64,000 bases of DNA from Rhodococcus koreensis. Lineage in GTDB: Bacteria; Actinomycetota; Actinomycetes; Mycobacteriales; Mycobacteriaceae. A program made the position numbers and the translations under genes. The notes beneath the pieces are model-generated. The model was not told where the DNA came from and did no database searches. It saw only the letters and a program-made list of their open reading frames with translations. Below, one piece after another: positions 42,162-50,490 of the stretch. The stretch is from contig NZ_FNSV01000006.1 of NCBI RefSeq assembly GCF_900105905.1, positions 1 through 64,000 of the forward strand, read 5' to 3'. The number at the start of each line of letters is the position of its first letter. The stretch's first letter is position 1.

Positions 42162-43501
42162 TCCTGAACCCCTCCGGGGCGTGTGCTGCTCGCGCGAGTG
42201 GCGAGGGTGCGCCAATTCGCGCGCATAGCCGAGCGGTGTTCAGCACTTGCTGCCCGGGACCGGGCCTCCGCAGCCTCGGTAGCGCGTGCTGCCTGCTCAG
42301 CTCGTCGCTGGGCATCGATTCTGGCTCGTTGCTCACTCGGGGAAGGGCCAGTGAAATCGATGCGTGAGAGCCGCATGTGGGCGTATCGGACGGGGTTTTG
42401 GACCGAATAGCCGCCGGTGTTCCAGATCTTCGCGTCCGGCCACGTCCAACCACGGTTCTGAGTGTCGCGTGTGAGGGCGTCTGCGATGTCCCGGCCAGTC
42501 CAGCGTGTGGTGTCGACGCCGGTGCGTACGAGCACGTCGACAAGCTGGCCGATGTGTCCATCCGGTGTCAGTGCAGGTGCGAGCTGGGCGAGCTGGGCGG
42601 CCGCGCGTTGGGTATGCAGGGGCCGGTTCGTGTTGGTGGTAGTTGCTCCTGCGCGCGTTTGCGCGCGCTTGGTGAGTTCTCTCTTACGAGAGAACTTCTC
42701 AAGGACTTTAGAACCAAAAGATAGGGTGTCATGCCCGCTGAGCTGTGGATTACTCGCCGCGGCTTTGGCGGCTGCTGCCTGCTGGCGTTGGCGGCGCTGC
42801 TGATGCGTCTGTGCCCGGTGTACTGAGCGTGCGGGGGTGCGCCGTTGAGGGGCTGCTGGTTGAGGAGTGGCCTCGATGACCCATCGTGGGCTGGATAAGG
42901 CCCAGACACTCGCGGCCCGCCGCTGATGGCCACCGTGATGCAGCTCGGCGGCCATGAACTCGTTGCCCCGGAGGTGGCGGCCGCGGGCTACTTCGTGGCC
43001 CATACCCACGTCACGGAGAACCCGCCGCGCACGTTGGACCGCCGATTCGGATACCCCTGCCGCCCGTCCGATCGTGGCCACCGCAGCAGTGACGTCTCGT
43101 CCGGTTGTGGAGTCGGCGAATCGTGCGTGGGTAGCCGCGACCGCGATCATCGTTTCAACGCCGATGCGGTGCTGTTTGACCGCAGTCCTGCCGATGTCGG
43201 TGTCGGTTATCACATGGCGAACCTGTCGTAGCCACGCGCCTTTACCTGACCACACCGGGATATCCCGATATGCGCCGTCAGGGACGGGTAGTGCCCACGA
43301 GCTGCCACGTTGACCACTCGTGTGGTTGAAGTGTTCGAGTTCGTTGACGTTGCGGTGCGCGGCGTCAACGAGTGCGGCCCACTCCGGATCGGGAGCAGGA
43401 TCGACTGCTTGCATCGGGGTGTCGGACGACACGCCGAGCGTCGATGATCGAGTTAGCGATGCTGATTCAGGGTATGGGTTACCCTGGACCGTACCTGTCA
43501 C
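42158..43501 (-). CDS. rep: Putative replication initiator (HTH protein)
   Basis: 447 residues from GTG 43501, which has GAAGGG upstream; ATG 43414 would give 418 residues and a TTG at 43621 gives 487. It contains an HTH (VATIGRAAGVSESAVQRARR) and a basic Gln/Ala-rich linker. The C-terminal domain GWTWPDAKIWNTGGYSVQNP with RYAHMRLSRIDF resembles what I recall of rhodococcal and mycobacterial plasmid Rep proteins. Position near par and repeats supports the role. The leader is highly structured and the GTG start lies in a hairpin loop. The call is plausible, not certain. Confidence 0.45.
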   Translation of the reverse strand: MTGTVQGNPYPESASLTRSSTLGVSSDTPMQAVDPAPDPEWAALVDAAHRNVNELEHFNHTSGQRGSSWALPVPDGAYRDIPVWSGKGAWLRQVRHVITDTDIGRTAVKQHRIGVETMIAVAATHARFADSTTGRDVTAAVATIGRAAGVSESAVQRARRVLRDVGMGHEVARGRHLRGNEFMAAELHHGGHQRRAASVWALSSPRWVIEATPQPAAPQRRTPARSVHRAQTHQQRRQRQQAAAAKAAASNPQLSGHDTLSFGSKVLEKFSRKRELTKRAQTRAGATTTNTNRPLHTQRAAAQLAQLAPALTPDGHIGQLVDVLVRTGVDTTRWTGRDIADALTRDTQNRGWTWPDAKIWNTGGYSVQNPVRYAHMRLSRIDFTGPSPSEQRARIDAQRRAEQAARATEAAEARSRAASAEHRSAMRANWRTLATRASSTRPGGVQE

Positions 43502-43687
43502 AGGTAGAAGCCCTTCGGGGTTTGCAGTACGAGTTCGAAAGTTCGCGCTTTCGAAACTCACCTCAGAGAACGTGACGGCCCTGCCAAGGCCTTCACCCTC
43601 CTGGTGAGGAGGACCTGCCAAGTCCTCCTCGACGAAATCCGCGGTTGCGGTTCCTGACTTGAAACCACCCCCACCAGGGGGTTTTTT
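43468..43687 (+). ncRNA. Candidate antisense RNA with terminator, opposite the rep leader
   Basis: The plus strand carries stacked hairpins: CAGGGTA/TACCCTG (43468-43486), TACCTG/CAGGTA (43492-43506), TTCGAAAG/CTTTCGAA (43534-43555), TCACC/GGTGA (43593-43607) and GAGGAGGAC/GTCCTCCTC (43606-43630). It ends with CCCCCACCAGGGGG followed by six T (43668-43687), a textbook rho-independent terminator. No plus-strand gene lies upstream, so the terminated transcript would be antisense to the rep leader. The promoter is not evident. Confidence 0.4.
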
Positions 43688-43854
43688 CGTTTTCTGAGGG
43701 TCTGCGCTGATGAAATTAGGTATCGAGGACGTTCATTTCGTTACTCAGTCACAGCCATCACTTCCTTCTCTCTGGACACAGGTCATCGACCATCTCACCA
43801 CGCCTGCTGGCGCCGATCGGTTAGGCACGCGTGATGCGTTTGTGACGAATCTGC

Positions 43855-44031
43855 TCACGCTGCGAGCTCCTGCGACTCAGGGCTCGAGAGGGTGTCCGAT
43901 GCCGCGATTGCAGCCCGAACTGCCGTGACGCCAGAAGGCTGACCGCCAAACGCCCAGAACACCGTCGTGACGGTCTCGATGCCGCCGAACTCGACGCCGT
44001 GAGGTGTGTCGCGTGCGACTGAGGTGGTCAC
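43855..44031 (-). CDS. Small hypothetical protein, paralogous to the C-terminus of the 44417-44902 product
   Basis: 58 residues from GTG 44031, overlapping the upstream stop as GTGA. The segment FGGIETVTTVFWAFGGQPSG aligns with FSGVETVTSAFWAHLAVHPT of the 44417-44902 product, so the two share a domain. Function unknown. It is the last gene of the overlapped operon. Confidence 0.5.
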   Translation of the reverse strand: MTTSVARDTPHGVEFGGIETVTTVFWAFGGQPSGVTAVRAAIAASDTLSSPESQELAA

Positions 44032-44420
44032 CACGGGCGGCCGAGACCATTGCGGCTCTGTGACGACTGACGCCGGGGAGCGGCTGAGAACGTCGGCGTC
44101 TGCTCTCGGTGTACCGGCTTCGGCGCAGGTCGGGCGGTGAGCATGCATTGAGCGATGGTCGCGACTTCGCGGACCTGGTCGACCGAGGCAGTTTCCGGGT
44201 CCGATACGACGAGATCAATCACATCGAGAAGCGCGTCGCGTGTTCCAACCCCGAATCCGGACTGACCTGCGGAGAGCAGGAGCGGACCGTGATTGTGGAT
44301 GAGGTCCTCGGCGTTGAGCACGGTGTCGTCATCGGCGACCCGTCGCGCGCAGACCATCTCCTGCATCGGGAGGAGTTCCCACTCGTGTCCGTGGCGGTCG
44401 GTGGCGGTGACGTTGGTCAT
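44028..44420 (-). CDS. Hypothetical protein of the wbl operon
   Basis: 130 residues from ATG 44420 (AGAGGGGC upstream), overlapping the preceding stop as ATGA. It has MTNVTATDRHGHEWELLPMQ and a helical middle (DALLDVIDLVVSDPETASVD). No family recognised; likely cytoplasmic. Confidence 0.5.
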   Translation of the reverse strand: MTNVTATDRHGHEWELLPMQEMVCARRVADDDTVLNAEDLIHNHGPLLLSAGQSGFGVGTRDALLDVIDLVVSDPETASVDQVREVATIAQCMLTARPAPKPVHREQTPTFSAAPRRQSSQSRNGLGRPW

Positions 44421-44902
44421 GCGGCTGCCCCTCTTGTTGAGCTGTGGAAACGGGTGGACCACGCCTCGATTGCCGTTGAGATCCGGTTCTCGGCGACCGC
44501 CGTCGGATGAACGGCGAGATGCGCCCAGAAGGCGCTGGTGACCGTCTCGACACCACTGAAGTCGCCGCCGGCCAAGTAGTCCCGGGCATCGATCGACGAG
44601 TTGGCTACCGCGGCCCATGCGTAATCGGACGGCGCACGATTGAGCTTGATCGCCGCCAGCTGCTCGAAGACGTTCCAGCGTGCGGAGATCGAGTTGACGG
44701 AGCCGATCGGAGTGGCGCGACAGAGGGAGGCGACAGTCTGCGCCTCGGCCTGCGAGAACCCGGGAACCGTGACGAGACCCCACTGCGGGTGGGCATAGAG
44801 GTCGGCGAACCAACCCCAGCGAACGGCTGAGGGGCCTTCTGTGGCGGGGGATTCCAGCTGACCAGTGGCCATGAAGTAGACGCGATCGACGAGTGATGTC
44901 AT
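44417..44902 (-). CDS. Hypothetical protein of the wbl operon
   Basis: 161 residues, ATG overlapping the upstream wbl stop as ATGA. It is rich in aromatic residues (RWGWFADLYAHPQWGLV). The C-terminus FSGVETVTSAFWAHLAVHPT recurs in the 58-residue product at 43855-44031. No known domain. Confidence 0.55.
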   Translation of the reverse strand: MTSLVDRVYFMATGQLESPATEGPSAVRWGWFADLYAHPQWGLVTVPGFSQAEAQTVASLCRATPIGSVNSISARWNVFEQLAAIKLNRAPSDYAWAAVANSSIDARDYLAGGDFSGVETVTSAFWAHLAVHPTAVAENRISTAIEAWSTRFHSSTRGAAA

Positions 44903-45192
44903 GCCGCCACCCCCCGGTTGGCGGCCTCACGCTGGCCTTCGCTCCGGTTGTAGTAGGCGCGCAGGTCACGTCGGGTCAGGATGGCTCCGCCGTCGTGGCG
45001 GTACGCAACTGCCGCCCAGATCATCGACTGCGGGGGAGTACCCGCGCTGGTCAACTCCGCGACCTCTCTCCGGCAGGCGGCAAGTCGCGGGCACCGCAGG
45101 CACTCGGCCTGGGCGTCGAGGCCGGCGCGGTAGGAACCTGCATCCAGGTCCCAGGATTCAGGGTCGATCGAGCAGGGCGTGGGGGCGCTCAT
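44899..45192 (-). CDS. WhiB-like (Wbl) protein
   Basis: 97 residues from ATG 45192, which overlaps the upstream stop as ATGA. It has the four-Cys cluster arrangement: Cys in PCSIDPESW, then CLRCPRLAAC. The usual G-V/I-W-G-G turn is replaced by MIWAAVAYRHDGG. Wbl proteins carry a 4Fe-4S cluster and regulate transcription with sigma factors. Plasmid-borne forms are common in actinobacteria. Confidence 0.7.
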   Translation of the reverse strand: MSAPTPCSIDPESWDLDAGSYRAGLDAQAECLRCPRLAACRREVAELTSAGTPPQSMIWAAVAYRHDGGAILTRRDLRAYYNRSEGQREAANRGVAA

Positions 45193-45908
45193 GCTGCGAC
45201 TCCAGCCCGGGTCGTGTCCCATCGACTTCGAGAGCCCGAGGCCACTGCTCCGTAACGCGCCAGGTGGCGGTGTTCGATCCGGTTTCCACGCAGGTCGTAG
45301 GCGTCGCCAGCTACGACCATTCCTCGCGGCGGCTCGCCCTGTGCGATTGCCTGTTCGATCTCGGTGCGGCATTGGGTGAGGAGCGGGCACTGCCTGCATG
45401 CATCAATTGAGCGCCGCAACTGGGCTGCGCTCTGCCCCTCGATCTCCCATGCCTGCGCGCGACCTGAGCAGAGCGCTGCGTCCTGGGCCTCCGGTCGAAC
45501 CGGTGTGACGCCGCGGCTCTCAAGCTCCCGGCGAATGGCACGGAGAGCTGGGCAGTCCTCGCACCCGGCGGCGTAGGTGAATCCGCAGCGCAGGCACCGA
45601 CCGGTAGAGGTTGGGCGGTGCTGCAGCGCTGCGGCCAGCAGATCGCTGGTCGAGGAGTGCGAAAACTGAGCTCCGCGGGGACCCGGTTTCGTATCACGCT
45701 GTGTCAGCTCGCGTAGTGCCGCCGCAGCCTCTGGGCACAGCGGTTTGATGATGGTCGGTTCATAGCCGCATCTGGTGCAGCGTCCATCCATTGTCGAGTG
45801 CAGGGACGTGATGCGTACCAGGTCAGCCACACTTGTGGTTGCCAACGATCGGGTTGCGGATAGGTGCTTCTTGGGACGCTCCATTAAAGCGCCAGCTAAC
45901 GTGTTCAT
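45189..45908 (-). CDS. WhiB-like protein with two extra N-terminal Cys ribbons
   Basis: 239 residues (ATG 45908; ATG 45884 is also possible). Two zinc-ribbon-like units (GRCTRCGYEP...C near 41-60 and GRCLRCGFTYAAGCEDC near 103-121) precede a C-terminal Wbl domain with ALCSGRAQAW and CRQCPLLTQC. The repeats look like duplicated half-Wbl sequences. First gene of an operon in which every junction is a four-base overlap. A plus-strand terminator-like hairpin lies upstream. Confidence 0.65.
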   Translation of the reverse strand: MNTLAGALMERPKKHLSATRSLATTSVADLVRITSLHSTMDGRCTRCGYEPTIIKPLCPEAAAALRELTQRDTKPGPRGAQFSHSSTSDLLAAALQHRPTSTGRCLRCGFTYAAGCEDCPALRAIRRELESRGVTPVRPEAQDAALCSGRAQAWEIEGQSAAQLRRSIDACRQCPLLTQCRTEIEQAIAQGEPPRGMVVAGDAYDLRGNRIEHRHLARYGAVASGSRSRWDTTRAGVAA

Positions 45909-45939
45909 TGCAGAGGTTCCAATCTGCTATGACCGGCTA

Positions 45940-46000
45940 GGGGTTGCAGCCCCGCTCCGGTCGAGGCCCCCTGATCGTTGGTAGCGATCGGGGGGTTTCT
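45940..46000 (+). terminator. Plus-strand hairpin and T-rich tail upstream of the wbl operon
   Basis: CCCCCTGATCG (45967-45977) pairs with CGATCGGGGGG (45985-45995) over a seven-base loop, followed by TTTCTTG. A smaller GGGG/CCCC hairpin lies at 45940-45953. No plus-strand gene precedes it, so it may end an antisense transcript from within the wbl operon, or be a leader structure of that operon read on the other strand. Confidence 0.4.
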
Positions 46001-46115
46001 TGTTGTGTAGGGGAAGTCAGGTACTCATCCCCCTAAGGACTCTAATATAGTCTTCCACTTCACCGCTCTTGTTTATCGTACTTTTTTGTGACAACAGTCC
46101 TGGAGGTCGGGCAGC

Positions 46116-46583
46116 ATGACTCGTTATGCGAGGTTGCCCAGGATGAGCCGGCGAACACTGGATGGGTTCGTGCCTGCCCGGCTCTCCAAGGCGCGTATCG
46201 ACAAGCGCTTGGCGCAGGGCGAACTCGCCCTGCGTGCCGATGTGAGCACGGCCACGATCTCGGCATGGGAAGTGGGTCGATCGACCCCTCAGGTCGATCG
46301 ATTGATGAGGGTTGTGGAAATTCTCGGACTGCGAATGGACGAGGTGATAGATGTCCCCGTCGAGGAACGCAAACTTGGCACGCTGCGCGAGCTGACTGGC
46401 CGAACCCAAGCGCAGCTCGCCGGGATCATCGGCGTGTCGACATCCCTCCTTGCCGCTCTCGAACGCGGACACGCCAAGCTCGGCGATGCTGTCGCTGACC
46501 GGCTTGCAGGCGAACTCGGAGTGTCCGTTACCGAGATTCGAGCGGCGTACGAGCGTGGGCGCGCCCGGCCGCCACTCGACTGA
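46116..46583 (+). CDS. XRE-family protein with two HTH domains
   Basis: 155 residues. Two HTH_3 units: about 32-75 (RADVSTATISAWEVGRSTPQ) and about 95-140 (RTQAQLAGIIGVSTSLLAAL). The ATG follows TGGAGG. It is divergent from the wbl operon, a likely regulator position. Two tandem HTH domains allow binding of a long or double operator. Confidence 0.75.
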   Translation: MTRYARLPRMSRRTLDGFVPARLSKARIDKRLAQGELALRADVSTATISAWEVGRSTPQVDRLMRVVEILGLRMDEVIDVPVEERKLGTLRELTGRTQAQLAGIIGVSTSLLAALERGHAKLGDAVADRLAGELGVSVTEIRAAYERGRARPPLD

Positions 46584-46967
46584 GGATTGTGCAGTCGGGC
46601 GCAGGGCTACCGGGGAAGTGCTGCTGAGGCGTAACGATCGGCCGGCAAAGGGCGATTTCTGCGTCGACACCCCAAGGTCCCACTTATTCGCAACGCTGAG
46701 CGCTGAGAAAAGTAGCTCGGTTGCTCGAATCGACATGATCCCACCCCCCGGGAACGGTGTGGCGCAAGAAGATACACGTGTGCCACACGTTGTTTTGCCT
46801 CTTCTGAAGCCGACTACGACAAGCCTCAGGAAACTCCCGGGTGGGGAGCGCGGACATCAGATTAGCAGCCCTCAGGAACTCTGCAACCGAACGATCCGAG
46901 CGGTGTGTCGATCTCGCCCATCACGCTGGGCGGACGAGATCGATTGCCGCTGTTATTGAATGGTGTA
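46584..46967. other. Interval between convergent genes
   Basis: 384 bp between the XRE gene and the GAF-like gene. I see no coding sequence, terminator or repeat that I can support. Confidence 0.4.
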
Positions 46968-48092
46968 CTACCAGCACAGCGGGCCGGTGCCGGGGCGTAC
47001 CAGCACCATCGCCTGCACCACCGTTACACCGTGCTCGGCGCTGGCTGTAGCCACTCCGGTGATGGTCAGCTCGGCGGGTGTCCACTCCTCCGACTCGGAG
47101 AACCGGACGAACAGCACCACGTCGAGGCTGAGGGCGTCGCCGTTCCGAAGTGATTCCCGGGCATGCAGAAAGGCATCTCGGCTCTTCTCGTGGATCTCAG
47201 CGACCTCGGTGCGCCAGCGAGCGAGCGGTCCGGTAGGTGTGACATCCCATTCCAGGAACAGGCCCGTGATCAGCTCCAGGTATCCGATGCCCATCGGCTC
47301 GGCAAGCGACTTCTCGATCGTCATGGCCTGGGTCTTGCTGTACTCGCGGTGGAAATCCCGCTTGGGGTGTGTCTCGTCGGAGAGGTCGTGAATGAGGCCG
47401 GCGATAGTCTTCCGGCCGCCGATCTCGCGGCCCCGGGTTGTCATGTGCACGCACCGTAGAACCTTGTCGTCGCCCTCCAGGCTGATCTCGGCCGCAAAAG
47501 GCTGGCTTGGTTCTATTTGCCCGTGGCCGATCTGACCGACATACACGGTGTAGGCGTCGCGTTTGTCGAAGGCGGTGAAGAAGCGCCAGATCTCGGGAAG
47601 GCTGCGGTTGGGCTGGGTGGTGTCGATACCGAGGATCTTCTCCTCAACGATAAGGGTGTGCTCGGACCGCATCGTGGCGAAATCCCACTCGAAGGTCCCG
47701 ACAGTACGTGGAGGGGGCGGCGCCTCTCCGGCCGCTGCGATATATACCTGCACGCCAAAGATTTCCCCACTCGAAGATAGGATGGGGGCCGCATAAGATA
47801 CCGCGGTTCGGTTCTGCGACAACCAAACCCGATCATGAAGTGGTTTACGGGCTTTGAGGACGGCGCTGATGGCCTTCTGTGCTGCCTCGCGGAGTTTGGC
47901 GGCGTCGCCACGGTTCGTCGCGACGCTCCAGCTCCTTTTTATCCGGCTCGCGAAGTCGCGCGCGAGACCGCCTTCGGAGACGACACAAGGCTCCTGACCT
48001 GCATCGACACCGAGAGTTTCGAAAATTACCCAGCCCTGATCGCCGGTTTTTGGGGCACCATTCTGTTGGTGGCCTTCGAGTACGTCAGTCAC
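46968..48092 (-). CDS. GAF/DUF5593-like regulatory protein
   Basis: 374 residues from GTG 48092 with GGAGGGGAG eight bases upstream; the open frame continues to 49061 but that part is antisense of the MBL gene. The N-terminal part (GWVIFETLG, SRIKRSWSV, then VSYAAPILSSSGEIFGVQVY) matches the GAF-like DUF5593 domain of mycobacteria and rhodococci. A second PAS/GAF-like half follows (SLPEIWRFFTAFDKRDAYTV). No DNA-binding or kinase domain. Probably a small-molecule sensor whose partner is unknown. Confidence 0.65.
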   Translation of the reverse strand: MTDVLEGHQQNGAPKTGDQGWVIFETLGVDAGQEPCVVSEGGLARDFASRIKRSWSVATNRGDAAKLREAAQKAISAVLKARKPLHDRVWLSQNRTAVSYAAPILSSSGEIFGVQVYIAAAGEAPPPPRTVGTFEWDFATMRSEHTLIVEEKILGIDTTQPNRSLPEIWRFFTAFDKRDAYTVYVGQIGHGQIEPSQPFAAEISLEGDDKVLRCVHMTTRGREIGGRKTIAGLIHDLSDETHPKRDFHREYSKTQAMTIEKSLAEPMGIGYLELITGLFLEWDVTPTGPLARWRTEVAEIHEKSRDAFLHARESLRNGDALSLDVVLFVRFSESEEWTPAELTITGVATASAEHGVTVVQAMVLVRPGTGPLCW

Positions 48093-48136
48093 GCAAAACT
48101 CCCCTCCATCAACCTCAACCCTATGTAAGCGTTGGG

Positions 48137-48961
48137 TCAAGGGAAAATCGGGCTCTGTTCTGCGCGAAGCCGATCGAACAGAGCCGCATCGTGCGCACAG
48201 AAGACGGCAACTCGTTGTGAGGGGTCGTGCGCAAGTTTGCGGAGTTGCTGGTGATTTGCACGGACTTTCGCGGGAATTGAGGCCAGAGTCAGCTCGATCG
48301 CACAAAGCATCGCAGCTCGACTTATTGGTGCAGATCGACTGGAGGAGAGTGCTGCTCGATGGTAGAAGGAATCCCCGGCGTGAAACAGCCAACCGTTGCT
48401 GGTTCGGACCGCGACACCGGCATGACCGATGGAATGTCCGGGCATCGGGACGAGCCACACGTCTTCGACTCCGAGGATCGGGTGTGCGGCGGGAAGGCCG
48501 AGTAGCTCTTCTCCGGTGCCGTCGTACGTCTGGAACGAGGTGATCGCCTCGACGTGCGGGCGGCGATACCGGAGACGCTCGGGAAGGCGGCGCCGCGCTC
48601 GCGCGGTGCGGAGTTCGGCGGCCGTCGTGTGCACCGTTGCGTGGGGAAAGTCGAGTGCGCCACCGATGTGGTCGTAGTCCAGGTGCGTCGCCACGATGTG
48701 ACGTACGTCCGAGAGTTGGTAGCCGAGGGCTTCGATTTGATGTGCGGCCGTCTCCTCCACACGCAACGCCGGCCCGAGGGCCAGGGCCACGCGGCCGAGT
48801 CGACTTCTCGGCGAGGCAATATCTGATCGGCCGATTCCGCTGTCGACTAGGACCAAGCCGTCCTTTGTCTCGCACAGCAGGACATGCGAGACCAGGGGAC
48901 CGCTGGCGAGCGAATCGAAAGATCCGCAATTCAGATGATGGACACGTCGAACACCAGACAT
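48137..48961 (-). CDS. MBL-fold metallohydrolase
   Basis: 274 residues from ATG 48961. The metal site reads ATHLDYDHIGG (H-x-D-x-DH variant), later H in MPGHSIGHAG, D in FHAGDSFYHR and H in FCAHDAALF. This resembles the quorum-quenching lactonase/class C branch. It has no signal peptide. It precedes the GAF-like gene on the same strand with 44 bp between. Substrate unknown. Confidence 0.8.
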   Translation of the reverse strand: MSGVRRVHHLNCGSFDSLASGPLVSHVLLCETKDGLVLVDSGIGRSDIASPRSRLGRVALALGPALRVEETAAHQIEALGYQLSDVRHIVATHLDYDHIGGALDFPHATVHTTAAELRTARARRRLPERLRYRRPHVEAITSFQTYDGTGEELLGLPAAHPILGVEDVWLVPMPGHSIGHAGVAVRTSNGWLFHAGDSFYHRAALSSSRSAPISRAAMLCAIELTLASIPAKVRANHQQLRKLAHDPSQRVAVFCAHDAALFDRLRAEQSPIFP

Positions 48962-49236
48962 AGCTAGCACCACCGGGCAAATAGGCAGGTGTGACCAGGC
49001 ACTGATCCATGCCGGCCGCCACATCCGGAACCGAAGTCGTCAAGAACCGGGAAACCTTCACACCTGAAGGCGCGACACTATCTTACGCATCAGTAAGGAG
49101 GGCGTCCGATCGGACGCTTGGTAAAGCTGCTGGTGGTGAAGTGCCCGGGTGCCGAGGTCGCGGTCTGGCGCCGCTCAGTTGTCGTTCTGAACTGCGCAGA
49201 CGACACGTCCCCGCGGAAGGTGCGACGCGTCGGCTC

Positions 49237-49803
49237 CTACTTCAGGCCGCAGCTGATGTGCATGTACATGTCGAAGTCCTCGTACGGGGAGTTCACCATC
49301 CAGTGCGGTGGGGTGTCGGCGTCGACCTGGATCTCGACCTCTCCGACCGATGGCTTGTCCCAGGTAACGCCGAGTGGATACTGCTTCGTGCTGCCCTTCG
49401 GTCGTGTTCGGTTGACGGCCTCGATCGCCCCCGGGGATTCGGCGAAGTCGTGAGCTGGGTAGTTGAGGGTCTCGTTGTCGACCGTGATGGTCTGGGATCC
49501 GTGGGTGAGGGTGGCGTGCCACCCGTTCGGTGCGGTGATGTCGACGGTGAGATTGTCACCCTCGCCGTGGCACTGGACATCGACCTGGTCCGGGGCGGGA
49601 AGGGTCACGAGGTCGACGCCTTTGCGGTTGCCGACGCCGATGGCGATGTTGCCGTCCCAACCGTCGGATCCGCCTGACGATTCGGCGGGCGTGACGGTGC
49701 CGGGCCGACCGTCATCGCTCGACGAGCCGGAGCATGCGGTCAGGGTGGCGGCGATCATGCTGGTGAGAGCGAGGCCGACGAGCGTGCGGCTGCGGTTGGA
49801 CAT
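49237..49803 (-). CDS. Lipoprotein, hypothetical (conjugation operon)
   Basis: 188 residues. Lipobox LTAC at 21-24 after a hydrophobic leader (LVGLALTSMIAATLTACSGS), then a Ser/Gly/Asp linker and a beta-rich domain (WHATLTHGSQTITVDNETLN). It is last in the leftward T4SS operon and likely anchored outside the membrane. Confidence 0.65.
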   Translation of the reverse strand: MSNRSRTLVGLALTSMIAATLTACSGSSSDDGRPGTVTPAESSGGSDGWDGNIAIGVGNRKGVDLVTLPAPDQVDVQCHGEGDNLTVDITAPNGWHATLTHGSQTITVDNETLNYPAHDFAESPGAIEAVNRTRPKGSTKQYPLGVTWDKPSVGEVEIQVDADTPPHWMVNSPYEDFDMYMHISCGLK

Positions 49804-49865
49804 CTAGTTTCCCCTCCTGTTGCCGCAGGGCGGCGTTGTCGAACTCGGTGCGGTGACTACTGGTT

Positions 49866-50453
49866 TCAGTACCGGATGGTGTCGATGAGCCAGCTGTCCC
49901 CGGCCTTGGTGAGGGTGACCCAGACGGTGGTGTCGGGGGCGACGGGGACGGCGTTGTCACCGGTGATCGCGGTCTGATGGATGGTGGCGACTCGGTGAAT
50001 GAGGGTATCGGTATCGGGCGGGCACCCGGAGCAGCCGATCAATACGTCGGCGACGACCTTCGAGTTCGCGGTGGCCCATTGTCCCCATTGCACGCCGGGT
50101 CCGCGTTCGGTCGTGACCGGGACGGCCACTTGCGATGCCAGGCTGTCGGTCAGCCACTGTCGAGCCCGGATGAAGCCGTCATTGGGGGACTGGTCGGTCG
50201 CCGGGTACCAGGTGAACGCGACAGCCAGGGCCTGGCGGGCTGCCTCCTCCGCCGCCGCGGCGCCTGGCGCCGGTGTCGCAGCGGTCGGCGGAGGTACTGG
50301 AGCAACGGTGATCGACGGCGCAGGGGCGGACTTCGTTGAAGTCTCTGCAGGCAAGGTTTGCGGATCTTCTCCGTTCGGCCGGCACGCATAGACGAGGACG
50401 GCGACCAGGGCGCCGAGGAGCACCACCACGGCCAGGAATCGACGCACGCTCAT
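49866..50453 (-). CDS. Membrane-anchored conjugation protein, hypothetical
   Basis: 195 residues. One N-terminal transmembrane helix (FLAVVVLLGALVAVLVYAC), a Pro/Ala linker, then a compact extracytoplasmic domain with a CSGC pair (VLIGCSGCPPDTD) and WVTLTKAGDSWLIDTI. The layout resembles VirB8/TcpC-type periplasmic-domain proteins, but I cannot assign it. It starts 37 bp after the cell-wall hydrolase gene. Confidence 0.6.
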   Translation of the reverse strand: MSVRRFLAVVVLLGALVAVLVYACRPNGEDPQTLPAETSTKSAPAPSITVAPVPPPTAATPAPGAAAAEEAARQALAVAFTWYPATDQSPNDGFIRARQWLTDSLASQVAVPVTTERGPGVQWGQWATANSKVVADVLIGCSGCPPDTDTLIHRVATIHQTAITGDNAVPVAPDTTVWVTLTKAGDSWLIDTIRY

Positions 50454-50490
50454 CTCGGTCCTCCTGCGGCAGTTGCGGGCAGTCCACTCA

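Noticed and set aside
43710-43928. 72-codon plus-strand frame beginning MKLGIEDVHF
   Set aside because: It overlaps the end of the minus-strand 58-residue gene of the wbl operon, has no RBS and no recognisable domain. I cannot exclude it fully.
48093-49061. Long upstream extension of the GAF-like protein
   Set aside because: It is antisense-frame sequence within the MBL-fold gene on the same strand. GTG 48092 has GGAGGGGAG at ideal spacing.
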